From positions 434,001 to 498,000 of the forward strand of contig NZ_AHWA01000004.1 in assembly GCF_000247645.1 (NCBI RefSeq): DNA of 64,000 nucleotides, written 5' to 3'. Each line of letters opens with the position of its first letter. Positions within the stretch are counted from its first letter, which is position 1. Below the pieces are notes generated by a model. That model ran no database searches and was not told the DNA's origin. It saw only the letters and a list, made by a program, of their open reading frames with translations. The position numbers were made by a program, and so were the translations under genes. The DNA comes from Salinibacterium sp. PAMC 21357 (lineage in GTDB: Bacteria > Actinomycetota > Actinomycetes > Actinomycetales > Microbacteriaceae). Positions 54,185 through 62,945 of the stretch are shown here, piece by piece.

Positions 54185-55621
54185 TTACGCCAGCACGAAC
54201 TCCACGGTTCCGCTAGCAATCTCCGCGGTAACGAGCCGCGCTCGCACCGTCGAGCCGGCCGTGACCCCGCCGGCGATACGGGCGGTGATCACCGGATCAG
54301 CGATCTGGATGATGCCGCCATCAGCACGCTCAGAAACTACTGTGGCGTCGAACTCGTCTCCCACTCGCGAACTCAAGACTGCTGCCTCAATCGCATTGAC
54401 GGATGCCCGCTCCAGCTGGGAGGCAAAGGAACTCGTGCGCGCCATGATTTTGGGCAGTTCGGGCAGTGCCTCGCGAACCCACTTCGGAACCCCACGACCC
54501 GAAACGATTGCCTCGCACGCGACAAGAACGAAACGATCGACGAGGCGTCGCAGCGGTGCGGTGGCATGAGCGTAAGGCGCCGCGACGGCGGCTTGAAGAG
54601 TGTCCTCAGGAAGTTCGCCGTCGAAGACCGTGTATCCGGCTCCTCGAAACAGTGACGTGGCGGCGTGAATCGCAGCGAGAGCGCGCGGGTCGCTGTGGTC
54701 GAGGGCGCGCAGATATTCGCCATAGTTCTGATCCTCAGGCCACGGGCATCCGAGGCTCGCAACTTGGCGGCGGAAGTCGGCCAGGGTCTGTTCGTCGGGG
54801 GCTGGCATGGTGCGCAAAATGCCAACCTTGCCCTCGAGCATGATGCGCGCCGCTTCCATTCCCGTCATGAGTGAGACGTGGGCGTTGTACTCTTCTACCG
54901 GCAGCGGGCTTCGGCGCTCCAGAATATAGGTGCCGTCGGTGAGCACCACTTCTTCGTCTGGCCGATTGAGGCTCGCTCCGCCGCGTTGGCGTTCTAGCTC
55001 AGCTCGTAGGCGGCCAAACTCTGGCAGCAGCGACAGTGATTCGTCTGCAAGGTCATTGTCGAGCAGATCTTGCACCTCGACGTAGTCATATTGGCGGCGG
55101 TTACGCACTTGGGCTCGCACCAGAGTTGTCGACGTTACCGCGCCAGCGGAATCCAAATCGAAGGTCCACACGAAAGCCGGGCGGGTGGCACCCGCGAGCA
55201 ACGAAGCGGCATCTTCGCTGATTACAGTGGGGTGCAGCGGAACCCGCTCATCGGGCGCATACAGCGTTTGCCCGCGCTTGCGAGCCTCGGCGTCGACGGC
55301 GGAACCCGGCCACACAAAAGCGGGAACTTCGGCGATGGCATACATCACCCGAAGAGTTTCGCCGGTGCGCTCCAGATAGAGGGCCTGGTCGAGGTCGGTC
55401 GCCCCCTCCGGGTCAATTGTGGAGAACGGGATGTTGGTGAGGTCGAGCTCGGGCGGTTCGAATGCCGCAACGGCAGCCTCCGCCGCTTCCTCGACCTCGG
55501 CACTAAAATCTGTGCGCAGCTTGAGGTCGAGGCGCACTTGCACGAGCGCCGCAGCAAGCTCATCGTCGGTATCGAGCGGGCGAAGGCGCGGAACTACGAG
55601 TCGCACTTCTCCGCGCGCCAT
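54185..55621 (-). CDS. RNB-domain ribonuclease (RNase II/R family)
   Basis: A 478-residue exoribonuclease-like protein. The RNB catalytic core starts with STIDPEGATDLDQALYL, whose Asp residues bind Mg2+, and continues with RAYEL-type motifs (ERVPLHPTVISEDAASLLAG, FRGAGYTVFDGELP). At 478 residues it is shorter than RNase R, without the N-terminal cold-shock domains, as in actinobacterial RNB proteins. The start is the ATG at 55621; an open extension to 55672 overlaps the helicase gene. It ends 6 bp from the convergent SnoaL gene. Confidence 0.9.
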   Translation of the reverse strand: MARGEVRLVVPRLRPLDTDDELAAALVQVRLDLKLRTDFSAEVEEAAEAAVAAFEPPELDLTNIPFSTIDPEGATDLDQALYLERTGETLRVMYAIAEVPAFVWPGSAVDAEARKRGQTLYAPDERVPLHPTVISEDAASLLAGATRPAFVWTFDLDSAGAVTSTTLVRAQVRNRRQYDYVEVQDLLDNDLADESLSLLPEFGRLRAELERQRGGASLNRPDEEVVLTDGTYILERRSPLPVEEYNAHVSLMTGMEAARIMLEGKVGILRTMPAPDEQTLADFRRQVASLGCPWPEDQNYGEYLRALDHSDPRALAAIHAATSLFRGAGYTVFDGELPEDTLQAAVAAPYAHATAPLRRLVDRFVLVACEAIVSGRGVPKWVREALPELPKIMARTSSFASQLERASVNAIEAAVLSSRVGDEFDATVVSERADGGIIQIADPVITARIAGGVTAGSTVRARLVTAEIASGTVEFVLA

Positions 55622-55649
55622 AGTGTCTGATTGGTCGTGGCTTTCAGAA

Positions 55650-58052
55650 TCAAAGTTTCTCAATAGGAGCAATCTTGATCAGCAGACGCTTGCGCCCGGC
55701 GGTATCGAATTGAACGTCGGCGATACTCTTCGGCCCAATGCCTGTCACTTGATTCACTGTGCCATCACCAAAATCAGTGTGACGGATGCGGTCGCCCGCC
55801 GCCAGAGTCAAATCACCATTGTCCCGAACTGTGGCCGTGATGGGACTGGCCCATTCGGTTTTCGCGCGCGGTAGTGCTGGCGGCGAACCCCCGGCAGCAG
55901 CGGAGCGCAGCGAGCCAGCCCAGGAGCCTCCGCCACCGGCGCCACGACGCGAATTGAGCGATCGAGACTGTGAGCTATCCCGCGAATTCGACATGCCCGG
56001 CGACTGCTTCCACTCGATCAGATCGGCAGGGATCTCTTGCAGAAAGCGGCTCGGCATCGCCACATTGACTTCGCCGAACTGGGCACGGGTCATCGCGAGC
56101 GAGAGGAATAGGCGTTTGCGCGCACGGGTAATTCCCACGTAGAACAGTCGACGTTCCTCAGCGGGACCGCCAGGTTCGTTGGCCGACATGCGGTGCGGCA
56201 ACAGGTCCTCTTCAACACCGGTCAAGAACACGGCGTCATATTCGAGGCCCTTGGCGGTGTGGAGCGTCATGAGCGAGACAGTTCCGCTCGAATCGTCCAG
56301 ATCGTCGGCTGCTGCGACCAGCGAGACCTCGGTGAGGAAGTCGAGCAGTGTGCCTTCGGGATTGTTCTTGCCGAATTCCTTGGTCACCGCAATGAGTTCG
56401 TCAACGTTTTCGGCACGAGCTTCATCCTGCGGATCGAGCGAGGCCCGCAACGCCCGCACATACCCAGACCCATCGAGCAGTTCGGTGAGAATGTCGGCGG
56501 GCTTGGCCGTTTCGACCTTCGCCATGACGTCGTCAAGCAACCGTGCCAAGTCAATAATCGCCTTCGTGACCTTCGGGCCAAGCCCCAGTTCGCCCGCGCT
56601 GCGCATCGCATCGCGCAGGGTCAGACCACGGTCATCCGCCCACGCCTGCAGGGCTGACTCGGTTGCCGGGCCAATTCCGCGCTTGGGGGTGTTCATGATG
56701 CGTCGAAGAGCCAGCGGATCCGCCGGGTTGGCCACCGCAATCAGGTAACCGAACGCATCTTTGATTTCCGCGCGCTCGTAGAACTTGGTGCCACCGAGCA
56801 CCCGGTAAGGCAGGGCCGCGCGAATGAAAATCTCTTCAAGCGCACGCGTCTGCGAGTTGGTGCGATAGAAAACTGCGACGTCTTTGTACGCAACGCCTTC
56901 GTCGTGAAGCTTCTGAATCTCATCCGCAATAAATTGGGCTTCGTCGTGGCCCGAATAGCCAGTGAAGCCGACGATCTTGTCGCCCTCACCGATTGTCGTG
57001 AAGAGCTTCTTATCTTTGCGGTCGAAGTTATTGGAGATCACCGCGTTAGCGGCATCCAAAATGGTCTGTGTCGAACGGTAATTCTGTTCGAGCAGGATCA
57101 CTGTCGACCGCGGAAAGTCTCGCTCGAATTCGACAATATTGCGGATGTCGGCCCCGCGGAACGCATAAATCGACTGGTCGCTGTCACCAACGACCGTCAG
57201 CGACGCGGCGTCTGCGATGGAGCTATTGTCTTGCACGAGCATGCCCTGCGAAGAAGTGAATTGCTCGGGAGCTGGCGGCCGGGTCAATTCCCGGATCAGC
57301 GAATACTGGGCGTGGTTGGTGTCTTGATATTCGTCAACCAGGATGTGCTTGAAGCGGCGCTGATAGGTGGCGGCGATCTGCGGGAAGGCCCTAAACAGGT
57401 ACACCGTCTGGCCAATGAGGTCGTCGAAGTCGAAGGCGTTGGCGTCGCTGAGTCCGCGCGTGTAGCGGCGGAAGATTTCAAGAAACTTCTTCTCGGCGGG
57501 GTCGCTCAGGTTGGCATCCCGCGCAAAACCGTCAACGTCGGTTAGCTCATTCTTGAGCCCTGAGATGCGGTTAGCTACTTTGCTGACGGTCAGCCCGTAC
57601 ATGTCGGCATCGAGCTCTTTGAGGATCCGCTTGAGCAGGGCCTTGCTGTCGGCAGAGTCATAGATGGTGAAGTTTTTGGAGAACCCAAACGCTTCGGCTT
57701 CGCGACGAAGAATGCGCACACACGCCGAGTGGAACGTCGAGATCCACATACCCTCAGCGGTGTTGCCCACGATGGCCGCTACACGTTCACGCATTTCAGC
57801 GGCGGCTTTATTCGTAAAGGTGATGGCGAGAATCTCGCTCGGCCACGCCTCGCGGGATCGCAGGAGCCCCGCGATTCGACGAGTGAGCACGCTCGTCTTT
57901 CCCGAGCCAGCACCGGCCACAATTAGCAGCGACGGGCCGCGGTATTCCACGGCCTCACGCTGGCGAGGGTTCAGCCCGTCGAGCAGGGGATCACGAACGG
58001 AATCGCCGTTGGCAGAACGGCCGGGGTCAGAGGGGTCAAAAACTGTCGTCAT
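55650..58052 (-). CDS. pcrA: ATP-dependent DNA helicase PcrA/UvrD
   Basis: An 800-residue superfamily 1A helicase that unwinds DNA 3'-5' in repair and replication restart. Motif I VAGAGSGKTSVLTRRI (45-60), motif II VDEYQDTNHAQY, motif III GDSDQSIYAFRGAD, motif IV EQNYRSTQTIL, motif V TAHKGLE-like TLHTAKGLEYD and motif VI FYVGITRARKRL. The C-terminus ends in a Tudor-like RNA-polymerase-binding fold (DRIRHTDFGDGTVNQVTGIG). A GAGGGG ribosome site is next to the ATG. It lies 12 bp after the GDPD gene. Confidence 0.96.
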   Translation of the reverse strand: MTTVFDPSDPGRSANGDSVRDPLLDGLNPRQREAVEYRGPSLLIVAGAGSGKTSVLTRRIAGLLRSREAWPSEILAITFTNKAAAEMRERVAAIVGNTAEGMWISTFHSACVRILRREAEAFGFSKNFTIYDSADSKALLKRILKELDADMYGLTVSKVANRISGLKNELTDVDGFARDANLSDPAEKKFLEIFRRYTRGLSDANAFDFDDLIGQTVYLFRAFPQIAATYQRRFKHILVDEYQDTNHAQYSLIRELTRPPAPEQFTSSQGMLVQDNSSIADAASLTVVGDSDQSIYAFRGADIRNIVEFERDFPRSTVILLEQNYRSTQTILDAANAVISNNFDRKDKKLFTTIGEGDKIVGFTGYSGHDEAQFIADEIQKLHDEGVAYKDVAVFYRTNSQTRALEEIFIRAALPYRVLGGTKFYERAEIKDAFGYLIAVANPADPLALRRIMNTPKRGIGPATESALQAWADDRGLTLRDAMRSAGELGLGPKVTKAIIDLARLLDDVMAKVETAKPADILTELLDGSGYVRALRASLDPQDEARAENVDELIAVTKEFGKNNPEGTLLDFLTEVSLVAAADDLDDSSGTVSLMTLHTAKGLEYDAVFLTGVEEDLLPHRMSANEPGGPAEERRLFYVGITRARKRLFLSLAMTRAQFGEVNVAMPSRFLQEIPADLIEWKQSPGMSNSRDSSQSRSLNSRRGAGGGGSWAGSLRSAAAGGSPPALPRAKTEWASPITATVRDNGDLTLAAGDRIRHTDFGDGTVNQVTGIGPKSIADVQFDTAGRKRLLIKIAPIEKL

Positions 58053-58064
58053 GGCCCCTCGACT

Positions 58065-59066
58065 CTACCCGCGCGCGCTGACGGCGAGGTCGGGTTGGTC
58101 GGCAAATACTCCGTCGAGGCCGGAATCCATGATCGTGCGAAATTCGCCCAACCAGTCGCCGAACTGTGCGGGTTGCTTACTCGACCGCAAGTTTTTCGGC
58201 AAGAAACGGTTCTCGGCGCGCAGCGTCCAGCAAAACACGAGCAGCCCGGCCGCGTGCGCCCGGGCGACCAGGTCATTCGTTCCGGTGAGGTTGCCGGCGA
58301 GATCTTTCGACATCAGCATTTTCTTGTCGACGCTGATTCCGTCTACTTCGCGCGCAAGCTGAGCGAGCCCGTCGGCGGTCAAATGTTCCGCATAGCTTCG
58401 AGCGCGCGCCCCAAAACGGGCAACCAAGTCTGATGGTGTTCCGCTACTTTCGAGCAAGAACACCAACTTGCCAGGAATGCCTCGATCCCGGATGCGGTGC
58501 AAAACACTCTGTTCAAAGGATTCGATGATCAGGTTGTCTGCTGTCGCCCAGCCGCTCATCTCTCGAGCAAAGAGTTCGTCGAGCGGCAAACCGATCGACT
58601 CAAAGTAGCTCGCGTGCTTGATCTCCGCGACGATTCGCAGGGAGCGCCGCTGCGCCTCCGGATGCTCGTCCACTATGGCGAGCAGATCGCGCAGTCTCAA
58701 TATCGGTTCAGCATCATTGAAGGCGACATTGGCGCTGCGCACCTCTGGCAATCGTTCGCGGGCGCGCAGTGTTGCCAGCTCAGCCCAGGTGAAGTCTTCG
58801 GTGAACCACCCCGTCATTGCGGTGCCGTCGATCGTCTTCGATGTTCGGCGGTTGGCAAACTCCGGATGATCGGCAACGTTAGTTGTGCCCGAGATTTCGT
58901 TCTCGTGGCGCAACACCAATACCCCATCTCGCGTGGCAACGATGTCGGGTTCCACGGCATCCGCCCCCAGGGTAAAAGCGAGGTCGTAGGCGGCTCTGGT
59001 GTGCTCTGGGCGGTAGCCACTGGCTCCGCGGTGCCCGATCACAAGCGGGCGAATGGTGGTGCTCAT
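58065..59066 (-). CDS. Glycerophosphodiester phosphodiesterase
   Basis: A 333-residue GDPD-fold enzyme that cleaves glycerophosphodiesters into an alcohol and glycerol 3-phosphate. The catalytic start GHRGASGYRPEHT with His12, E39 and D41 (VEPDI) and H54 (LRHEN) is complete. No signal peptide, so it is probably cytoplasmic. The ATG has a -10 box (TATTCT) ending 7 nt upstream and no ribosome site, suggesting a leaderless transcript divergent from the zinc-ribbon gene. A glycerol-3-phosphate dehydrogenase gene at the right edge could take up the product. Confidence 0.93.
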   Translation of the reverse strand: MSTTIRPLVIGHRGASGYRPEHTRAAYDLAFTLGADAVEPDIVATRDGVLVLRHENEISGTTNVADHPEFANRRTSKTIDGTAMTGWFTEDFTWAELATLRARERLPEVRSANVAFNDAEPILRLRDLLAIVDEHPEAQRRSLRIVAEIKHASYFESIGLPLDELFAREMSGWATADNLIIESFEQSVLHRIRDRGIPGKLVFLLESSGTPSDLVARFGARARSYAEHLTADGLAQLAREVDGISVDKKMLMSKDLAGNLTGTNDLVARAHAAGLLVFCWTLRAENRFLPKNLRSSKQPAQFGDWLGEFRTIMDSGLDGVFADQPDLAVSARG

Positions 59067-59073
59067 TGAGTCA

Positions 59074-59079
59074 AGAATA
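59074..59079 (-). promoter_or_regulatory. -10 box of leaderless promoter, GDPD gene
   Basis: TATTCT on the minus strand, 7 nt before the ATG at 59066. It is back to back with the -10 box of the divergent zinc-ribbon gene, within 45 bp. Confidence 0.5.
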
Positions 59080-59099
59080 TGCCGAAGTGCGGCTGCGAC

Positions 59100-59105
59100 T
59101 AATAT
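59100..59105 (+). promoter_or_regulatory. -10 box of leaderless promoter, zinc-ribbon gene
   Basis: TAATAT ends 6 nt before the ATG at 59112, with no ribosome site. Confidence 0.5.
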
Positions 59106-59111
59106 TTAGTT

Positions 59112-59432
59112 ATGCCCGAATGCGCGTCGTGCTCTGCACCAGTGCAGCCGAAGTGGAAATTCTGCGTCTATTGCGGTGAACCCACCTCGGCTGATGCATC
59201 GCGCCCTGCCCCGTTAGTGACGCCGCGAACGAATCCGGTAGCCATCCTCGCGCTCATCTTGGCGGCGATCGGTGGGGCTCCGGCGCTTATCTTTGGCCAC
59301 GTCGCGATGCGGCAGATCAAGGAGACCGGCGAGCGGGGGCTGCTGATCGCTCGCATCTCTACGGTGCTCGGCTATATCTGGCTCGTCGTGTGGGGCATCG
59401 TGTTGTACTCGCTGCTCACTAATGGCCAGTAG
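59112..59432 (+). CDS. Zinc-ribbon, DUF4190-like small membrane protein
   Basis: A 106-residue protein. The N-terminal zinc ribbon has two CxxC pairs (C4/C7 and C18/C21); a proline-rich linker leads to two membrane helices (about 42-65 and 83-102) with the DUF4190 pattern LALILAAIGGAPALIFGHVAMRQIKETGERG. Function unknown; this family is common in actinobacteria and Firmicutes. The next gene starts inside it (11-nt overlap). Confidence 0.82.
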   Translation: MPECASCSAPVQPKWKFCVYCGEPTSADASRPAPLVTPRTNPVAILALILAAIGGAPALIFGHVAMRQIKETGERGLLIARISTVLGYIWLVVWGIVLYSLLTNGQ

Positions 59433-59961
59433 CACCTCAGCGTCCGCACGGCTCTGGGAGCCAACGCGACGCCTGCCTCTCAAGTGGGGGCGCTACAACG
59501 ATCGATACTTCGTCGGTCTCGTCTTGATAATCGCGGGCGCCATGCACCTTCAGGGTGCCAATAACTACACGTTGATCATCCTGCTCATTGGCACAACGTC
59601 AACGGCCGTGGGCTGGTCCATCATGCCGGCCCGGGGTTGGCGACGGATGATCGTGGTGCTGCCAACCATTAGCCAGATCTGGATCATGCTCACCGGCCCC
59701 ATGTCGATGTGGACGCTCACCGTTCCCTTGCTGTGTTGGCTGATTGTGCGGCACCGACCGCTCATCTCCTATGTCGCACTCGCATTGCCTATTGCCAACG
59801 GCATCATCCTTCCTCGATTCTTCCAGGAGTATTCGTCGATGCCCCAAGCTCTCGCCATCTCAGCCGTTGTGGTGATTGCCGCCGCCTGGCTCGCACGAGC
59901 GATCGCTCACAGCGCAGTTTCGCGACGCTCAATCGCGGCATTTCCCAGCGAACTCCGGTAG
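59422..59961 (+). CDS. Unknown five-TM membrane protein
   Basis: A 179-residue protein that I do not recognise. After a polar N-terminal 25 residues it has about five hydrophobic segments (29-45, 47-68, 76-92, 96-112, 118-160 split in two) and a basic C-terminus. Its start overlaps the zinc-ribbon gene by 11 nt, so the two are probably translated together. No motif suggests a function. Confidence 0.7.
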   Translation: MASSTSASARLWEPTRRLPLKWGRYNDRYFVGLVLIIAGAMHLQGANNYTLIILLIGTTSTAVGWSIMPARGWRRMIVVLPTISQIWIMLTGPMSMWTLTVPLLCWLIVRHRPLISYVALALPIANGIILPRFFQEYSSMPQALAISAVVVIAAAWLARAIAHSAVSRRSIAAFPSELR

Positions 59962-60009
59962 TTTTGTCTCACGTCTCTACATCCCGACGCCACACCAACC
60001 AGAGGAATC

Positions 60010-60812
60010 ATGGCACTCAATAACCCCGCTTTCTCCCGCGACGCTGCTTTCAGCTCGCGCGGCGGAATCGCCGTAGCGAACCAGGTCTCCAACCAGCAGC
60101 TCAACGACATGTACAACCAGGAGTCGGCTCCCGCCTCCAATGACGTAATGACCGTCGAAGACACGATTGCCAAGACTGTTGGCGCGTTCGCCCTGCTGCT
60201 CGTTGGCGCCGCAATTGGCTGGATCGCCGACATGCCGCTCTTGTGGATCGGTGCCGGGCTCGTTGGCTTTGTTCTCGCCCTCGTCAACATCTTCAGAAGC
60301 AGCCTTCTGGCGCCCTCGTCCTCGCTTACTCGGCAGTCGAAGGTGTCTTCGTCGGTGGCATCTCGCGTTTCTACGAGAACGCCTACGGCGGAGTCGTCAC
60401 TCAGGCCGTCATTGCGACCCTCGTTGTTGTCGGCGTCACGCTCGCCCTCTTCGCGAGCGGCAAGATTCGCGCCTCGAAAAAGGCCACCAAGGTCTTTTTG
60501 ATCGCCATGGTCGGCTATATGGTCTTCGCCCTCGTGAACATGGTCATGATGCTCACCGGTGCGACCGACGATGCGTTTGGCCTCCGCAGTGCTGAGATTC
60601 CGTTCCTCGGAATTCCGTTCGGGGCTGTTCTCGGTGTGCTCGTCATCATCATGGCGGCGTACTCACTAGTGCTCGACTTCGACTTCATCCAGAAGGGTGT
60701 CGCCAACGGTGCACCCCGTGTATTCGGTTGGAAAGGCACCTTCGGCATCATGGTCACCGTCGTGTGGCTGTACCTCGAAATGCTGCGCTTCTTCGCAATC
60801 TTGCGCGACTAG
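60010..60812 (+). pseudogene. Bax inhibitor-1/YccA-family membrane protein with one -1 frameshift
   Basis: Frame one (60010 to about 60297) encodes a polar N-terminus and the first two membrane helices, ending LVNIF; a second frame continues at once with KQPSGALVLAYSAVEGVFVGGISRFYE and runs through five more helices to FFAILRD at 60812. One added base in the AGAAG stretch at 60295-60299 joins them into a 267-residue BI-1/YccA protein, with the family features VFVGGIS and D-F/D-F-I near the end. AGAGGAAT precedes the ATG. The coding quality of both parts favours a sequencing error. BI-1 proteins are pH-dependent calcium leak channels or modulators of membrane proteolysis. Confidence 0.87.
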
Positions 60813-60833
60813 CTAGCCCCGTTCTGCCCATGC

Positions 60834-60880
60834 AGAAAGCCCCCGTCACTCCGGCAATTGCCGAGCGGCGGGGGCTTTCT
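60834..60880. terminator. Bidirectional terminator between BI-1 gene and guaA
   Basis: AGAAAGCCCCCG (60834-60845) pairs perfectly with CGGGGGCTTTCT (60869-60880). The stem lies between convergent genes, and the run CTTTCT gives a T-rich exit on the + strand. Confidence 0.85.
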
Positions 60881-60890
60881 CGTTAGCGGG

Positions 60891-62486
60891 TTATTCCCAC
60901 TCAATCGTTCCCGGTGGCTTCGACGTAACGTCGAGAACTACGCGGTTTACCCCATCCACCTCGTTGGTGATGCGGTTAGAGATCTTTGCGAGCACGTCGT
61001 ACGGCAGGCGTGTCCAGTCGGCCGTCATGGCATCCTCGGATGACACAGGGCGCAACACGATCGGGTGACCGTAAGTGCGGCCATCGCCCTGAACGCCGAC
61101 TGAACGCACATCGGCGAGAAGTACGACGGGGCACTGCCAGATGGTGTCGTCGAGGCCTGCTGCGGTGAGTTCGGCGCGAGCAATCGCATCCGCCTTGCGC
61201 AGCAGTTCGAGACGATCGTGAGTGACTTCACCGATGATGCGGATGCCGAGGCCGGGGCCAGGGAACGGCTGGCGGCCAACAATGACCTCCGGCAGTCCCA
61301 GCTCGCGACCGATCGCGCGCACTTCGTCCTTGAACAGAGTGCGCAGCGGCTCAACGAGAGCGAACTGCAAGTCTTCGGGAAGCCCACCGACGTTGTGGTG
61401 ACTCTTGATGTTCGCGGTGCCGGTTCCTCCGCCACTTTCGACGACATCCGGGTACAGCGTTCCTTGAACGAGGAACTTGACGGTGTCTTCGCTGCCCTGC
61501 GTCTCGAGCACGAGAGCTTCGGCGGCATTTTCGAAGCTACGGATGAATTCGCGGCCAATGATCTTGCGCTTGGTCTCGGGGTCGGTGACTCCGGCGAGAG
61601 CATCCATGAACTGATCGACAGCATCGACGGTGACGAGACGCACACCGGTCGAGGCAACATAGTCTTCTTCGACCTGGCGACGCTCATCCTGACGCAGCAG
61701 ACCGTGGTCAACGAAGATGCAGACAAGCTGATCGCCGACGGCCTTGTGAACGATAGCGGCCGCTACAGCGGAGTCGACTCCACCAGAGAGACCACAGATC
61801 ACGCGAGCGGATCCGACCTGCTCGCGAATGCGGGCAACCTGTTCGGTGATGACGTTGCCACTGTTCCAGTCGGCAGGAATACCAGCAGCATCGTGCAAGA
61901 AGTTCTCGAGAACCGTCTGGCCGAACTCGGTGTGCTTCACTTCGGGGTGCCATTGCACGCCGTAGAGACCGCGTTCCTTGCTGGCGAACGCGGCAACCGG
62001 AGTTGCCTCGCTGCTGGCCAAAACGTCAAAGCCTTCGGGGGCTTCGGTTACGGCGTCGCCGTGGCTCATCCACACCGTCTGCTTGTTTGGCTGTTCGCCA
62101 AGCAGCGAACCGCCATCGCCCTGAACGGTCATGTCGGTGGCGCCATACTCGCGCAGTCCCGTTTTAGCAACGGTGCCGCCGAGCTGGCGGGCCATCACCT
62201 GGAAGCCGTAACAAATGCCCAAGACGGGAACGCCGAGCTTGAGGATGCCGGGGTCAAGGTCGGGCGAGCCAGGCTCGTAGACGCTCGAGGGGCCACCACT
62301 CAGCACGATACCGGCCGGGTTCTTCGCCGCGATTTCTGCTGCGGTGATGGTGTGCGGAACAATCTCGCTGTACACGTTAGCTTCGCGAACGCGGCGCGCG
62401 ATCAGTTGCGCGTACTGGGCGCCAAAGTCGACGACGAGAACGGGGCGAGCGTTGGTGTCTGCGGATGTGGCCGAAGAGTCGGTCAT
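60891..62486 (-). CDS. guaA: GMP synthase (glutamine-hydrolysing)
   Basis: A 531-residue enzyme turning XMP, ATP and glutamine into GMP. The N-terminal class I glutaminase has nucleophile Cys in [10 protein letters not shown] and the His/Glu pair in [12 protein letters not shown]. The ATP pyrophosphatase P-loop is [13 protein letters not shown] and the dimerisation domain ends in the canonical KPPGTIEWE. The ATG overlaps the stop of the DUF3817 gene, so they are co-transcribed. A long open frame on the opposite strand is a shadow. Confidence 0.97.
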   Translation of the reverse strand: MTDSSATSADTNARPVLVVDFGAQYAQLIARRVREANVYSEIVPHTITAAEIAAKNPAGIVLSGGPSSVYEPGSPDLDPGILKLGVPVLGICYGFQVMARQLGGTVAKTGLREYGATDMTVQGDGGSLLGEQPNKQTVWMSHGDAVTEAPEGFDVLASSEATPVAAFASKERGLYGVQWHPEVKHTEFGQTVLENFLHDAAGIPADWNSGNVITEQVARIREQVGSARVICGLSGGVDSAVAAAIVHKAVGDQLVCIFVDHGLLRQDERRQVEEDYVASTGVRLVTVDAVDQFMDALAGVTDPETKRKIIGREFIRSFENAAEALVLETQGSEDTVKFLVQGTLYPDVVESGGGTGTANIKSHHNVGGLPEDLQFALVEPLRTLFKDEVRAIGRELGLPEVIVGRQPFPGPGLGIRIIGEVTHDRLELLRKADAIARAELTAAGLDDTIWQCPVVLLADVRSVGVQGDGRTYGHPIVLRPVSSEDAMTADWTRLPYDVLAKISNRITNEVDGVNRVVLDVTSKPPGTIEWE

Positions 62487-62941
62487 ACGGAAGCCTTTGC
62501 GGAGTCAGCGCCGGCCGCTTTCGCAGCTGCAGCGGATTCAATACGGTCAAGTTTCGCGTTGACGAAACGAGGGACCTGACGCTCAAGGAAGAACGACAGC
62601 AACGGGATGACACCACCGAGGGCGATGTACAAGAACCGCAAGAACGAGAAGCGCGCTAGGCGCCAGAGCACGAAGTCGGCTGCCACGTAGAACACGTAGA
62701 GCCAGCCGTGCACGATAAGGATGATCGTCGACACGTTGATGCCCTGCACGAGCTCTTTCGGCGTCAACGTGACGAACCCTGCCGGGCCATTCAGCTCAAT
62801 GTCGCCACCGAGTCCATAACGGAACACCATCATGAGGCAGAGCACGAGCAGAAAACCGCCGGTGATGATCGACGACACCTTGTAGAACGACAGGGTGCGA
62901 CGAATGCGCGGAAAATCAGAAAGCCGGGGTCCGAGAGCCAT
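62483..62941 (-). CDS. DUF3817 family membrane protein
   Basis: A 152-residue protein with three membrane segments (about 20-42, 66-92, 95-118), the size of DUF3817 proteins, which are found next to guaA in many actinobacteria. Its function is unknown. The ATG has a -10 box (TAGACT) ending 6 nt upstream inside the end of the SURF1 gene and no ribosome site, indicating a leaderless promoter for DUF3817-guaA. Confidence 0.85.
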   Translation of the reverse strand: MALGPRLSDFPRIRRTLSFYKVSSIITGGFLLVLCLMMVFRYGLGGDIELNGPAGFVTLTPKELVQGINVSTIILIVHGWLYVFYVAADFVLWRLARFSFLRFLYIALGGVIPLLSFFLERQVPRFVNAKLDRIESAAAAKAAGADSAKASV

Positions 62942-62945
62942 AGCT

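Noticed and set aside
35914-60812. Programmed ribosomal frameshifting as cause of the split genes
   Set aside because: The sites lack slippery heptamers and downstream pseudoknots, and the families do not use frameshifting. All four are the same kind of single-base loss.
61218-62579. 453-codon open frame antisense to guaA
   Set aside because: Same shadow effect; guaA on the other strand is unmistakable.
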